DNA of 8,092 nt from Proteobacteria bacterium UBA6729 (GTDB lineage: Bacteria; Pseudomonadota; Gammaproteobacteria; Porifericomitales; Porifericomitaceae). The translations under genes and the position numbers were made by a program. Below the pieces are notes generated by a model. The model ran no database searches. It had not been told where the DNA came from and saw nothing but the letters and a program-made list of their open reading frames with translations. Positions 1 through 6,202 of this stretch are shown one piece after another (positions within the stretch are counted from its first letter, which is position 1; each line of letters opens with the position of its first letter). Where the stretch lies: positions 1-8,092 of the forward strand of contig DKIB01000095.1 in assembly GCA_002454015.1 (NCBI GenBank). Reading direction: 5' to 3'.

Positions 1-211
1 ATTCCTTGAGCCGATGACCGCGAACATTATTTCCGGGCATAGAAAGGTGCCACCGTATGGCTTGCATGGCGGCGGCGCCGGCAGCACCGGATGCAACTAT
101 GTGGAGCACGCGGACGGCACCGTAACCAAACTGTCCGGCGTCGACCAAATGGAATTACAGGCAGGTGACGTGGTGGTGATCGAAACGCCGGGCGGCGGCG
201 GCTGCAATTAA
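1..211 (+). CDS. Hydantoinase B / 5-oxoprolinase-type protein, C-terminal end (5' truncated)
   Basis: Only the last 69 codons are present; the reading frame is open at the window edge (first full codon at base 2) and stops with TAA at 209-211. The visible peptide begins FLEPMTANIISGHRK and continues with PPYGLHGGGAGSTGCN and a terminal AGDVVVIETPGGGGCN. The glycine-rich PPYG(L)xGG element and the closing GD-x-I-x-TPGGGG are hallmarks of the C-terminus of the HyuB / N-methylhydantoinase B family. These are ATP-dependent cytoplasmic enzymes that open cyclic amides such as hydantoins or 5-oxoproline, or act as acetone/acetophenone carboxylase subunits. The substrate cannot be decided from this tail. 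Family members usually end GGGGYG or GGGGWG, so the CN ending is a small variation. The rest of the gene, and any HyuA partner, lie outside the window. No link to the downstream molybdenum cofactor genes is evident. Confidence 0.85.
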   Translation, partial: FLEPMTANIISGHRKVPPYGLHGGGAGSTGCNYVEHADGTVTKLSGVDQMELQAGDVVVIETPGGGGCN

Positions 212-600
212 GTCACGCGGCCGTGGCGGCGATCACCGGGCGCAATCCGGAGCGCGCAACGCCTCGCCGGTTGGCATGGGTGATTGTTTTACCCGGGTTT
301 GACGGCTCATGAACACAAGAACGCTATCCATACCCAAGTCAGTAATCTACCCCCTTGATCTTCTGGACACCAGGATCATGCCAAGCTCAAGCCGTGACTC
401 TCAAGTCAACCAGGGTCCGTCGAACCTGCCCTGGTGTACGGTACCCGTTATACTACGGTGGCATATCCCCAAATTCCCGGTACGCTGTATGGGGAGCTGC
501 CCATAGCAGGAACCGCCTGTCACCCGGCTTTCACGAGGTCTGATGATCGGGTCCGTGGATACAGGGACCGGGGCAGGGACGGCAGGTCACAACGCAGCTA
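212..600. other. Gene-free region between the hydantoinase end and the MFS transporter 3' end
   Basis: This 389-base stretch lies between a plus-strand stop and a minus-strand stop, so it serves as the 3' flank of both genes. Open frames in it (for example 309-506 and 355-543, +) have no recognisable protein motif and no convincing ribosome binding site. I see no tRNA, no insertion-sequence ends and no T-rich intrinsic terminator. There is one moderately strong stem-loop at 485-509 and weaker ones at 361-375 and 550-569. It could be ordinary spacer or a decayed gene; the sequence alone does not tell. Confidence 0.6.
485..509. other. Stem-loop downstream of two converging genes, possible weak terminator
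   Basis: TATGGG (488-493) and CCCATA (500-505) form a perfect six-base-pair stem around the six-base loop GAGCTG. The stem is extended by CTG (485-487) pairing with CAG (507-509) across a single bulged G at 506. It lies about 90 bases past the transporter stop (read on the minus strand) and about 270 bases past the hydantoinase stop. Neither side carries a run of Ts, so a classical Rho-independent terminator is not supported. It could still be a 3' end processing or stability structure. Confidence 0.25.
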
Positions 601-2292
601 TCAGGTGTCCTGCATGTAGTGTTTGTTGTGAACCGGGCGCATCAGGGCATTGGCTACCAGCGCTACCGAGAGCAGAACCGCCATCAGATACATGGTTGAA
701 TTGTACAGGCTGGCACTGGGGTCCGGCGTTCCTGCAGGCACCAGATCCATGAGTTTGGAAATGGTGACCGTCTGTTGTTCGATCAACACTGCCAGTTGCT
801 CAATGCCTGCACCAAAGTGCTCCCGGAATTCGCCGGGCTCCACCTGCTGTGCCAGTGCATGGATGGCATCAATCCTGGAGCGCTGGCGTAACGAGGTAAT
901 GGCCAGTGGCCCCAGTACCCCGGCCGTACTCCATGCCGTCAACAACCTGCCATGTATGCCTCCCACAAAGCGGGTACCAAAGATGTCCGCCAGATAGGCC
1001 GGAATCGTCGCAAAGCCACCCCCATACATGGTGAATATGACCATGGTGACCGCATAAAAATACACCAGCCATACCACACTACGGCTGACACTGACACTTT
1101 GCGCCGCAAACGGGATGGATGCGTACAGGGCGATCCCCAGGGCAAAGAAGATCCAGTAGGTGCGGCGCCGTCCCAGATAGTCAGAGGCACTGGCCCAGAA
1201 AAAGCGTCCGATCATATTGAATACACTGATCATGACCACATAGGTAGCTGCAAATGCGCCATCCACAATGTGTGGCAGGGTAGTGCCGAAGATCTCCGTC
1301 ATCATCGTCTTGGCTACCCCCAGCACCCCGATACCCGCAGTAACGTTAAAACACAATACGACCCACAGCTGATAGAACTGGCGGGTCTTCAGTGCCTGGT
1401 CTATATCCACATGACGGTCGGTCATCATCTTCTGTGCTGCTTCACTCTCGTGTGGCGGCTCCCACCCCTCGGGCTTCCAGCCGGGCGCCGGGATACGATA
1501 GGAGAATGCAGCGAGCATCATGACCACAAAATACACGATGCCCAGCACCACAAAGGTCTGCATTGCGCCGACATCGCCGGTCCCCACCAGATACACCCCC
1601 TCCGGCCCCTCCACGGTCATCCTGGCCACGTCATTGGCACCGACAATCACTACCTCGCGCAAGGCACCCGCCAGTTCCACGAAACGCTGCCCCTCCCGGG
1701 TCACCAGCTCCACATCGGCTACCCGCCCCAGGTACTCGGGGGCACGATAGAAGAACTCAAGCAGCTTTTCCTTGACGGGCGCAGCTACCATGGCCCCGCC
1801 ACCAAACCCCATGATCGCCATACCGGTAGCCATGCCGCGCCGGTCCGGAAACCAGCGAATCAGCGTGCTGACCGGCGAAACATACCCCAGACCCAGGCCA
1901 CAGCCGCCCAGCACTCCATAGCCCAGATACAGCAGCCACAGCTGGTGGGTATGGATGCCCAGGCTGCCCAGCAAAAATCCACCACCCCAGCAGCAGGCCG
2001 CTACTGCGCCGACCATGCGAGGCCCCACCTGTTCCAGCCAGCGCCCGGCAAAGGCAGCGGCCAGGCCCAGAAACACGATGGCCACCGTGAATATCCAGAC
2101 CACGCTGGACAGGCTCCAGTCGCTGCCGGCACTGGTCACCACGCCGTGCACACGGGTCAGGGGGGGATTGAAGATGCTCCATGCGTAGACGGAGCCTATG
2201 CACAGATGAATGGCAATGGAGGCTGGGGGCACCAGCCAGCGGTTGAAACCGGCAGGAGCGATGATGCGCTCCTTGTGCAGGAATTGCAGCAT
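601..2292 (-). CDS. OFA-family (oxalate/formate antiporter type) MFS transporter
   Basis: A 563-residue inner-membrane carrier of the major facilitator superfamily. It begins MLQFLHKERIIAPAGFNRW, followed by the OFA-like first helix with GSVYAWSIFNPPL (residues 33-45). About twelve hydrophobic segments are visible: five in residues 20-172, a sixth at about 244-264, and six more in the C-terminal half. MFS loop signatures are present as RWFPDRRGMATG (146-157) and SDYLGRRR in the second half. The protein is about 145 residues longer than the roughly 420-residue OxlT. The excess lies in a hydrophilic insert between helices 5 and 6 (about 174-243, including GVYLVGTGD) and in an insert before the last helix. 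Substrate is inferred from family and neighbours: formate, oxalate or another small carboxylate. I chose ATG 2292 because AGGT lies nine bases upstream; an in-frame TTG at 2319 would add nine residues but directly abuts a leader hairpin and has no ribosome binding site. The gene is divergent from moaA. Confidence 0.85.
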   Translation of the reverse strand: MLQFLHKERIIAPAGFNRWLVPPASIAIHLCIGSVYAWSIFNPPLTRVHGVVTSAGSDWSLSSVVWIFTVAIVFLGLAAAFAGRWLEQVGPRMVGAVAACCWGGGFLLGSLGIHTHQLWLLYLGYGVLGGCGLGLGYVSPVSTLIRWFPDRRGMATGMAIMGFGGGAMVAAPVKEKLLEFFYRAPEYLGRVADVELVTREGQRFVELAGALREVVIVGANDVARMTVEGPEGVYLVGTGDVGAMQTFVVLGIVYFVVMMLAAFSYRIPAPGWKPEGWEPPHESEAAQKMMTDRHVDIDQALKTRQFYQLWVVLCFNVTAGIGVLGVAKTMMTEIFGTTLPHIVDGAFAATYVVMISVFNMIGRFFWASASDYLGRRRTYWIFFALGIALYASIPFAAQSVSVSRSVVWLVYFYAVTMVIFTMYGGGFATIPAYLADIFGTRFVGGIHGRLLTAWSTAGVLGPLAITSLRQRSRIDAIHALAQQVEPGEFREHFGAGIEQLAVLIEQQTVTISKLMDLVPAGTPDPSASLYNSTMYLMAVLLSVALVANALMRPVHNKHYMQDT

Positions 2293-2320
2293 GGCAAGAC
2301 GACCTGAAATGTGGAACAAG

Positions 2321-2412
2321 GAGGCCCGCCCTCGCAGGCCCCGGTGAACAGGGAAGCCTGCCTTCGCAGACCCCGGTGAGCAGGAAAGCCCACCCTCGCA
2401 GGCCCTGATGCA
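2321..2412 (-). repeat. Three tandem 32-base hairpin repeats forming the transporter mRNA leader
   Basis: Units are 2321-2352, 2353-2384 and 2385-2412 (the last degrades at its outer end). Unit 2 matches unit 1 at 27 of 32 positions. On the minus strand each unit folds as a seven-pair stem with a four-base loop: hairpins at 2323-2340 (loop GAGG), 2355-2372 (loop GAAG) and 2387-2404 (loop GAGG). Example: GGCCTGC-GAGG-GCGGGCC. Every stem position that varies between copies keeps Watson-Crick or G-U pairing on the minus strand, whereas on the plus strand copies contain A-C mismatches. This points to selection for an RNA structure in the transporter transcript. The repeats fill most of the space between the predicted start of transcription (about 2414) and the ATG at 2292. 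I do not recognise the element as a known riboswitch or leader. It could alternatively be an intergenic hairpin repeat found elsewhere in the genome. Confidence 0.75.
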
Positions 2413-2420
2413 CTTGCCCG

Positions 2421-2449
2421 ATCATAACCAAAACCGGAACCGACAGCAA
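2421..2449 (-). promoter_or_regulatory. Predicted sigma70-type promoter of the MFS transporter gene
   Basis: Read on the minus strand there is a -35 box TTGCTG (2449 to 2444), a spacer of exactly 17 bases, and a -10 box TATGAT (2426 to 2421; five of six consensus positions). Transcription would start near 2414 and the first leader hairpin would begin about ten bases later. The -35 box matches consensus only in the TTG core, so the strength is uncertain. No equally good promoter for moaA was found on the plus strand in the same interval. Confidence 0.5.
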
Positions 2450-2470
2450 GTATGGTGTTATCATGGGGGC

Positions 2471-2475
2471 GGAGG
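2471..2475 (+). promoter_or_regulatory. Ribosome binding site deciding the moaA start
   Basis: GGAGG ends four bases before the ATG at 2480. It is the only strong Shine-Dalgarno sequence in the region and supports this start over the in-frame ATG at 2408. The upstream start has no comparable signal, would add 24 residues without family character, and overlaps the divergent promoter and repeat area. Confidence 0.7.
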
Positions 2476-2479
2476 ATTC

Positions 2480-3487
2480 ATGGCACAGGCGATAACACGG
2501 CGGCATCTGGTGGACCGATTTGGTCGGCACGTGGATTATGTACGCATCTCCGTGACGGACCGTTGCGACTTCCGCTGCGTCTACTGCATGTCGGAGCAGA
2601 TGGAATTCCTGCCTCGCCAGCAGCTGCTGACGCTGGAAGAGCTGGGGACCGTGGCCCGGGCATTTACCGAACTCGGCGTGGTCAAACTGCGCATCACGGG
2701 TGGCGAGCCACTGGTGCGCCACAACATCGTGGCACTGCTGGAACAGCTGGGGCAGCTGCCGGGGCTCGGGGAACTGGTGCTCACCACCAATGGCTCGCAA
2801 CTGCCACGCTACGCTGCACAGCTCCGCAAGGCGGGGGTACGACGCATCAACATCAGCCTGGATTCATTGCGGGCCGAGCGCTTCCGCCGCATGAGCCGCC
2901 GGGGTGATCTGCACAAGGTGCTGGAAGGGATAGCAGCAGCCCGCGCAGTTGGCTTTGAGCGCATCAAGTTGAATGCCGTAATCCTGAAGGGCTACAATCA
3001 GGATGAGGTCTGTGCACTGGCCAACTTTGCCGGGGAGCGCGGCCTGGATATCAGCTACATTGAAGAGATGCCGCTGGGTAGCGTGGATGGTCACAACCGG
3101 GCTGATACGTACTATTCCAGTGATCATATCCTGGCAGATCTGCGCCAGCAGTTTACCCTGGAGGAATCAGACTACGCCACCGGGGGACCCGCGCACTATT
3201 ATCGTAACGTGCAGACCGGCACACACATCGGACTTATTTCTCCGCACAGCCACAACTTCTGTGCCTCCTGCAATCGTGTACGCCTGACCTGCGAGGGGCG
3301 CCTGCTGTTATGCTTGGGGCAGGAACACTCCCGTGACCTGCGCCCCGTAGTCCGCGCCCGCCCCTTCTCCATGGCCGCCCTCAAACAGACCATCCACGAG
3401 GCGATGCACATCAAGCCGCGTGGACACGAGTTCCAGCTGCAGGGCGAGCCGGTGATCATGCGTCACATGAACCTCACCGGTGGCTGA
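2480..3487 (+). CDS. moaA: GTP 3',8-cyclase MoaA (molybdenum cofactor biosynthesis)
   Basis: A 335-residue radical SAM enzyme, the usual MoaA length, which converts GTP to 3',8-cyclo-7,8-dihydro-GTP, the first step of molybdopterin synthesis; MoaC then forms cyclic pyranopterin monophosphate. The N-terminal cluster motif is Cys29-x3-Cys33-x2-Cys36 (DRCDFRCVYCM), which ligates the SAM-cleaving 4Fe-4S cluster. The GGEP motif for SAM binding is at 74-77 (ITGGEPL). The C-terminal substrate-side cluster has Cys261-x2-Cys264-x13-Cys278 (NFCASCNRVRLTC onward). The protein ends in the conserved Gly-Gly tail (NLTGG) that inserts into the active site of MoaA proteins. It is the first gene of a packed operon, and its last eight bases overlap fdhD. 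All catalytic landmarks are intact, so it should be functional. moaC, moaD and moaE are not in the window. Confidence 0.96.
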   Translation: MAQAITRRHLVDRFGRHVDYVRISVTDRCDFRCVYCMSEQMEFLPRQQLLTLEELGTVARAFTELGVVKLRITGGEPLVRHNIVALLEQLGQLPGLGELVLTTNGSQLPRYAAQLRKAGVRRINISLDSLRAERFRRMSRRGDLHKVLEGIAAARAVGFERIKLNAVILKGYNQDEVCALANFAGERGLDISYIEEMPLGSVDGHNRADTYYSSDHILADLRQQFTLEESDYATGGPAHYYRNVQTGTHIGLISPHSHNFCASCNRVRLTCEGRLLLCLGQEHSRDLRPVVRARPFSMAALKQTIHEAMHIKPRGHEFQLQGEPVIMRHMNLTGG

Positions 3488-4352
3488 GCAGGCTGAGCAG
3501 TATCCCCTGCCACAGCTCAGCAACGCTGGCCTGGCCGCCACCCGTCCCGGTCTGGCGATGGATGAATACGGCAGGATCCGCGAGCTGCAAATCGCCTGCG
3601 AACGTGCCCTCACCCTGTACCTGGACCGTCACCAGATTGTTACCCTGATGACCCTGGGCACACACCCGGAACTGCTCGCACTCGGCTATCTGAAGAATCA
3701 GACCTTGTTGCAGGAACTCAGGCAGGTGCGTCGCGTCCAGGTGGACTGGGAGGCAGAGGCTGCCGTTATCAGCACCCACACCGGAGACGGTGCCCGGGCC
3801 GTGGAGCGCATGCAACAACGCACCATCACCACCGGTTGCGGGCAGGGCACCAGTTTTGGTGAACTGCGCTCCTACATTGAACAGGCACAACTGCCCGTGC
3901 CCAGCATATCCCAGAGCCAGATCTATGCCCTGTTGCGCACATTGGGGCGTTACAATCCCGTCTACCGCACCGCCGGGGCAGTGCACGGCTGTGCGCTGTG
4001 TCGTGGCCCGGAGATCCTGTATTTCGTTGAGGATGTCGGCCGTCACAATGCGGTAGATGCCATCTCCGGACACATGTGGATGAACAACATCCAGGGGGCC
4101 GACAAATGGTTTTATACCACGGGGCGGCTTACCTCGGAGATGGTCATCAAGGTCGTGCAGATGGGCATCCCGGTATTGCTGTCACGCTCAGGCATCACCG
4201 GTATGGCGCTGGAGTTGGCGCAGCGCGCCAATATCATTCTGCTGGCCCGTGCCCAACGGCACCATTTTCTGGTCTACCACGGCCACGAGCACCTGTCGCT
4301 GGATGTCGAACTGCCACCGAAACGCGCTGTGGCGCACGTACGCGAAGGCTAG
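3480..4352 (+). CDS. fdhD: Formate dehydrogenase accessory sulfurtransferase FdhD
   Basis: A 290-residue cytoplasmic FdhD-family protein. In E. coli FdhD binds the bis-MGD cofactor and passes sulfur from the cysteine desulfurase IscS to it, making formate dehydrogenase active. Landmarks are TLMTLGTHPELLALGY (55-70), TTGCGQG with Cys120 in the catalytic-loop position, HGCALC with Cys171 and Cys174, and the family signature EDVGRHNAVD (184-193). E. coli has GCGVCG in the loop, with two cysteines; here only the first remains, and the Cys pair of HGCALC is additional. I recall this TTGCGQG/HGCALC form from other proteobacterial FdhD proteins, so it is probably a subtype rather than damage. The start is GTG 3480, overlapping moaA by eight bases and suggesting translational coupling. 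ATG 3558 is a weaker alternative that would remove 26 residues, some of which resemble the usual N-terminus. No strong ribosome binding site is visible at either. Confidence 0.92.
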   Translation: MAEQAEQYPLPQLSNAGLAATRPGLAMDEYGRIRELQIACERALTLYLDRHQIVTLMTLGTHPELLALGYLKNQTLLQELRQVRRVQVDWEAEAAVISTHTGDGARAVERMQQRTITTGCGQGTSFGELRSYIEQAQLPVPSISQSQIYALLRTLGRYNPVYRTAGAVHGCALCRGPEILYFVEDVGRHNAVDAISGHMWMNNIQGADKWFYTTGRLTSEMVIKVVQMGIPVLLSRSGITGMALELAQRANIILLARAQRHHFLVYHGHEHLSLDVELPPKRAVAHVREG

Positions 4353-6202
4353 TGGGGATAGCAGACGACGTCACGGCGGTTATCCTGGCGGGGGGTCGTG
4401 CCCGGCGCATGGGGGGCCGTGACAAGGGTCTGATCCCACTGGCTGGACGTCCACTGGTCGCACATGTGCTTACCGCACTGCAGCAACAACTGCAGCGGCT
4501 CATCATCAGCGCGAACCGCCATCAGGAGCAGTATGCCGCATTGGGCTACCCGGTATACGCCGATACCCTGCCGGATCATCCCGGCCCGCTGGCCGGCATC
4601 CTCAGCGCCATGGGCCATGCCCAAACCCCCTACATACTCACGGTGCCCTGCGATGGGCCACTGCCCTCACCAAAGCTGGCCATGCGGCTCTACCAGGCGC
4701 TGCGCTCCACCGGCCAGCGGGCCGCGCTGGCCCATGATGGGGAGCGCTACCAGCCCCTGTATGCACTGCTGGATTGCACGCTGGAGGAAACGTTGCGCGA
4801 GGCACTGCAGGCCGGAGAGCGACGGCCCGAAAACTGGTTGCTGGCACAGCGGGCAGTGACGGTGGATTTTGCTGATTGCCCGGAGATGTTTCTGAACGTA
4901 AATGACCCGCAGGCGCTGGCCCGGCTGGAGACCCTGCTCCGTGGGCGCCAGCCCGGCTGTCAGGAGCCCGATGCCAAACCCGCCCTGCTCCAGGTGGATG
5001 AGGCGGTAGCGCGGATTCTGGCCGCCCTGACCCCTGTGAGCGGTGCCGAAACCCTGCCACTGCGAGAGGCCCTGGACCGTGTGCTGCTCAACCCGGTGCA
5101 CGCCCCGGTAGCGGTTCCGGACGGAACCAACTCGGCCATGGATGGCTATGCCCTGATGGCGGCTGCGCTGACCCCCGATGGACAGGCCACCCTGCAACTC
5201 GCGGGTACCGCCTATGCCGGGCATCCTTACACGGACACGTTGCAGTCCGGCCAGTGTGTGCGTATCACCACCGGGGCACTGCTGCCATCCGGTGCCGATA
5301 TGGTGGTCATCCAGGAACACACCGAACGGCACGGCGAGCACATACAGATTGCCACCGATGACCGGGCAGGTGCCAACGTCCGTTTGGCCGGGGAAGATAT
5401 CCGCCGTGGTCAGACGGTACTGTCCGGCGGATGCCGTCTGGGGGCCGCAGAATTGGGACTGCTGGCCTCGCTGGGCATCGCGGAGGTAGAGGTGCGTCGC
5501 CCACTGCGGGTCGCGGTCCTGTCTACCGGCGATGAACTGGTCCCGGTCGGCACCCCCCTGCAACCCGGCATGATCCATGACAGCAACCGTTACACCCTCT
5601 ACGGTATGTTGCAACGGGCCTGTACCCGCATTGAGGATCTGGGTATCGTCAGGGATCGGGAGGCGGATCTGCAGGCGACACTCCGGCAGGCAGCGGTGCA
5701 GGCCGATGTGATCCTGAGTTCAGGCGGTGTATCGGTAGGGGATACAGATCTGGTACGGGAGATGCTCTCCCGACTGGGCAGTGTACACTTCTGGAAGATC
5801 GCCATGAAACCGGGACGACCGCTGGCCTTCGGGCGTATCGGCAAGGCCTGGTTCTTCGGGCTGCCCGGCAACCCGGTGTCGGTGATGGTGACCTTTCAAC
5901 AGATCGTGGCACCCGCACTGGCCAGGCTGCGTGGCGAGCAGCCGTCCATGCCACTGCGCCTCGCCGCCGTCTGCCAGTCCAGACTGCACAAACGGGCGGG
6001 TCGTACGGAATACCAGCGCGGCGTACTGAGCGGCAGCGGCACGGCACTGGTGGTACACAAGACCGGGGCACAGGGCTCCGGCATACTGAGTTCCATGGGC
6101 ACCGCCAACTGCTACATCGTACTGCCCGCGGCTACCACCACGACAGAACCCGGCACCGTGGTAGGGGTGGAGCCCTTTACGGTGCGACTGCAATCAACCT
6201 AG
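4352..6202 (+). CDS. MobA-MoeA fusion: Mo-cofactor guanylyltransferase / molybdopterin molybdotransferase
   Basis: One uninterrupted frame of 616 residues joins two enzymes normally encoded separately. Residues 1-196 are MobA-like: the nucleotide-binding LAGGRARRMGGRDKG (12-26), DHPGPLAGIL (75-84), the metal-binding PCDGP (99-103, Asp101) and NVNDPQAL (182-189). This part transfers GMP to Mo-molybdopterin. After a short linker, residues from about 211 onward are MoeA-like: DGTNSAMDGYA (257-267), GEDIRRGQ (347-354), STGDEL (390-396 region, Asp394), SSGGVSVGDTD (456-466) and LPGNPVS (504-510). This part inserts molybdate into adenylylated molybdopterin. Both halves keep their key motifs and have near-normal lengths. 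The start is GTG 4352, sharing its G with the fdhD TAG stop (TAGTG) and preceded by GAAGG. No later start could retain the MobA nucleotide loop. An internal GTG at 4994 sits at the domain border but lacks a ribosome binding site. The stop overlaps that of the convergent gene. Confidence 0.93.
   Translation: MGIADDVTAVILAGGRARRMGGRDKGLIPLAGRPLVAHVLTALQQQLQRLIISANRHQEQYAALGYPVYADTLPDHPGPLAGILSAMGHAQTPYILTVPCDGPLPSPKLAMRLYQALRSTGQRAALAHDGERYQPLYALLDCTLEETLREALQAGERRPENWLLAQRAVTVDFADCPEMFLNVNDPQALARLETLLRGRQPGCQEPDAKPALLQVDEAVARILAALTPVSGAETLPLREALDRVLLNPVHAPVAVPDGTNSAMDGYALMAAALTPDGQATLQLAGTAYAGHPYTDTLQSGQCVRITTGALLPSGADMVVIQEHTERHGEHIQIATDDRAGANVRLAGEDIRRGQTVLSGGCRLGAAELGLLASLGIAEVEVRRPLRVAVLSTGDELVPVGTPLQPGMIHDSNRYTLYGMLQRACTRIEDLGIVRDREADLQATLRQAAVQADVILSSGGVSVGDTDLVREMLSRLGSVHFWKIAMKPGRPLAFGRIGKAWFFGLPGNPVSVMVTFQQIVAPALARLRGEQPSMPLRLAAVCQSRLHKRAGRTEYQRGVLSGSGTALVVHKTGAQGSGILSSMGTANCYIVLPAATTTTEPGTVVGVEPFTVRLQST
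6199..6202. other. Shared CTAG: overlapping stop codons of convergent genes
   Basis: TAG at 6200-6202 ends the MobA-MoeA gene on the plus strand. The complement of CTA at 6199-6201 gives TAG ending the Calx-beta-like gene on the minus strand. The palindrome CTAG thus serves both genes and leaves no intergenic space for a terminator. Confidence 0.9.

Noticed and set aside
309..543. Small open frames in the gene-free region as genes
   Set aside because: They overlap one another in different frames, have no Shine-Dalgarno support, and show no recognisable motif.
550..569. GGTCC/GGACC stem just beyond the transporter stop as an intrinsic terminator
   Set aside because: The stem is only five pairs with a ten-base loop, and no T-run follows on the minus strand.
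952..2307. Long open frame (451 codons, +) antisense to the transporter gene
   Set aside because: Its translation is rich in His, Gln and Pro with no domain, and it is fully covered by the minus-strand transporter with clear membrane helices. It is a mirror effect of GC-rich codon use.
2321..2412. Guanidine-II type (two-hairpin) riboswitch, CsrA/RsmA leader or CRISPR
   Set aside because: Guanidine-II hairpins carry ACGR loops, not GAGG/GAAG. CsrA sites need GGA in the loop, which is absent. A CRISPR would have conserved repeats with unrelated spacers, whereas here the whole 32-base unit repeats.
2414..2464. A plus-strand promoter for moaA (TTGCCC at 2414 with TATGGT or TATCAT downstream)
   Set aside because: The spacing between these boxes is about 30 to 40 bases, far from the normal 16-18, and no other pair fits. 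The moaA promoter remains unlocated.
2408..2479. Upstream in-frame ATG at 2408 as the moaA start
   Set aside because: It lacks a ribosome binding site, adds a non-family N-terminal extension, and falls in the divergent promoter and repeat area. ATG 2480 has GGAGG at correct spacing.
1757..2800. Open frame on the minus strand spanning the transporter start, the repeats and part of moaA
   Set aside because: It crosses two genes that are clearly real in other frames and has no recognisable protein character. The 32-base repeat length also shifts frame between copies, so the repeats do not encode a peptide repeat.
4076..4351. Extension of the MobA-MoeA frame back to an ATG at 4076
   Set aside because: The added 92 residues are the out-of-frame reading of the fdhD 3' end and look nothing like MobA. 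GTG 4352 gives a normal MobA N-terminus.
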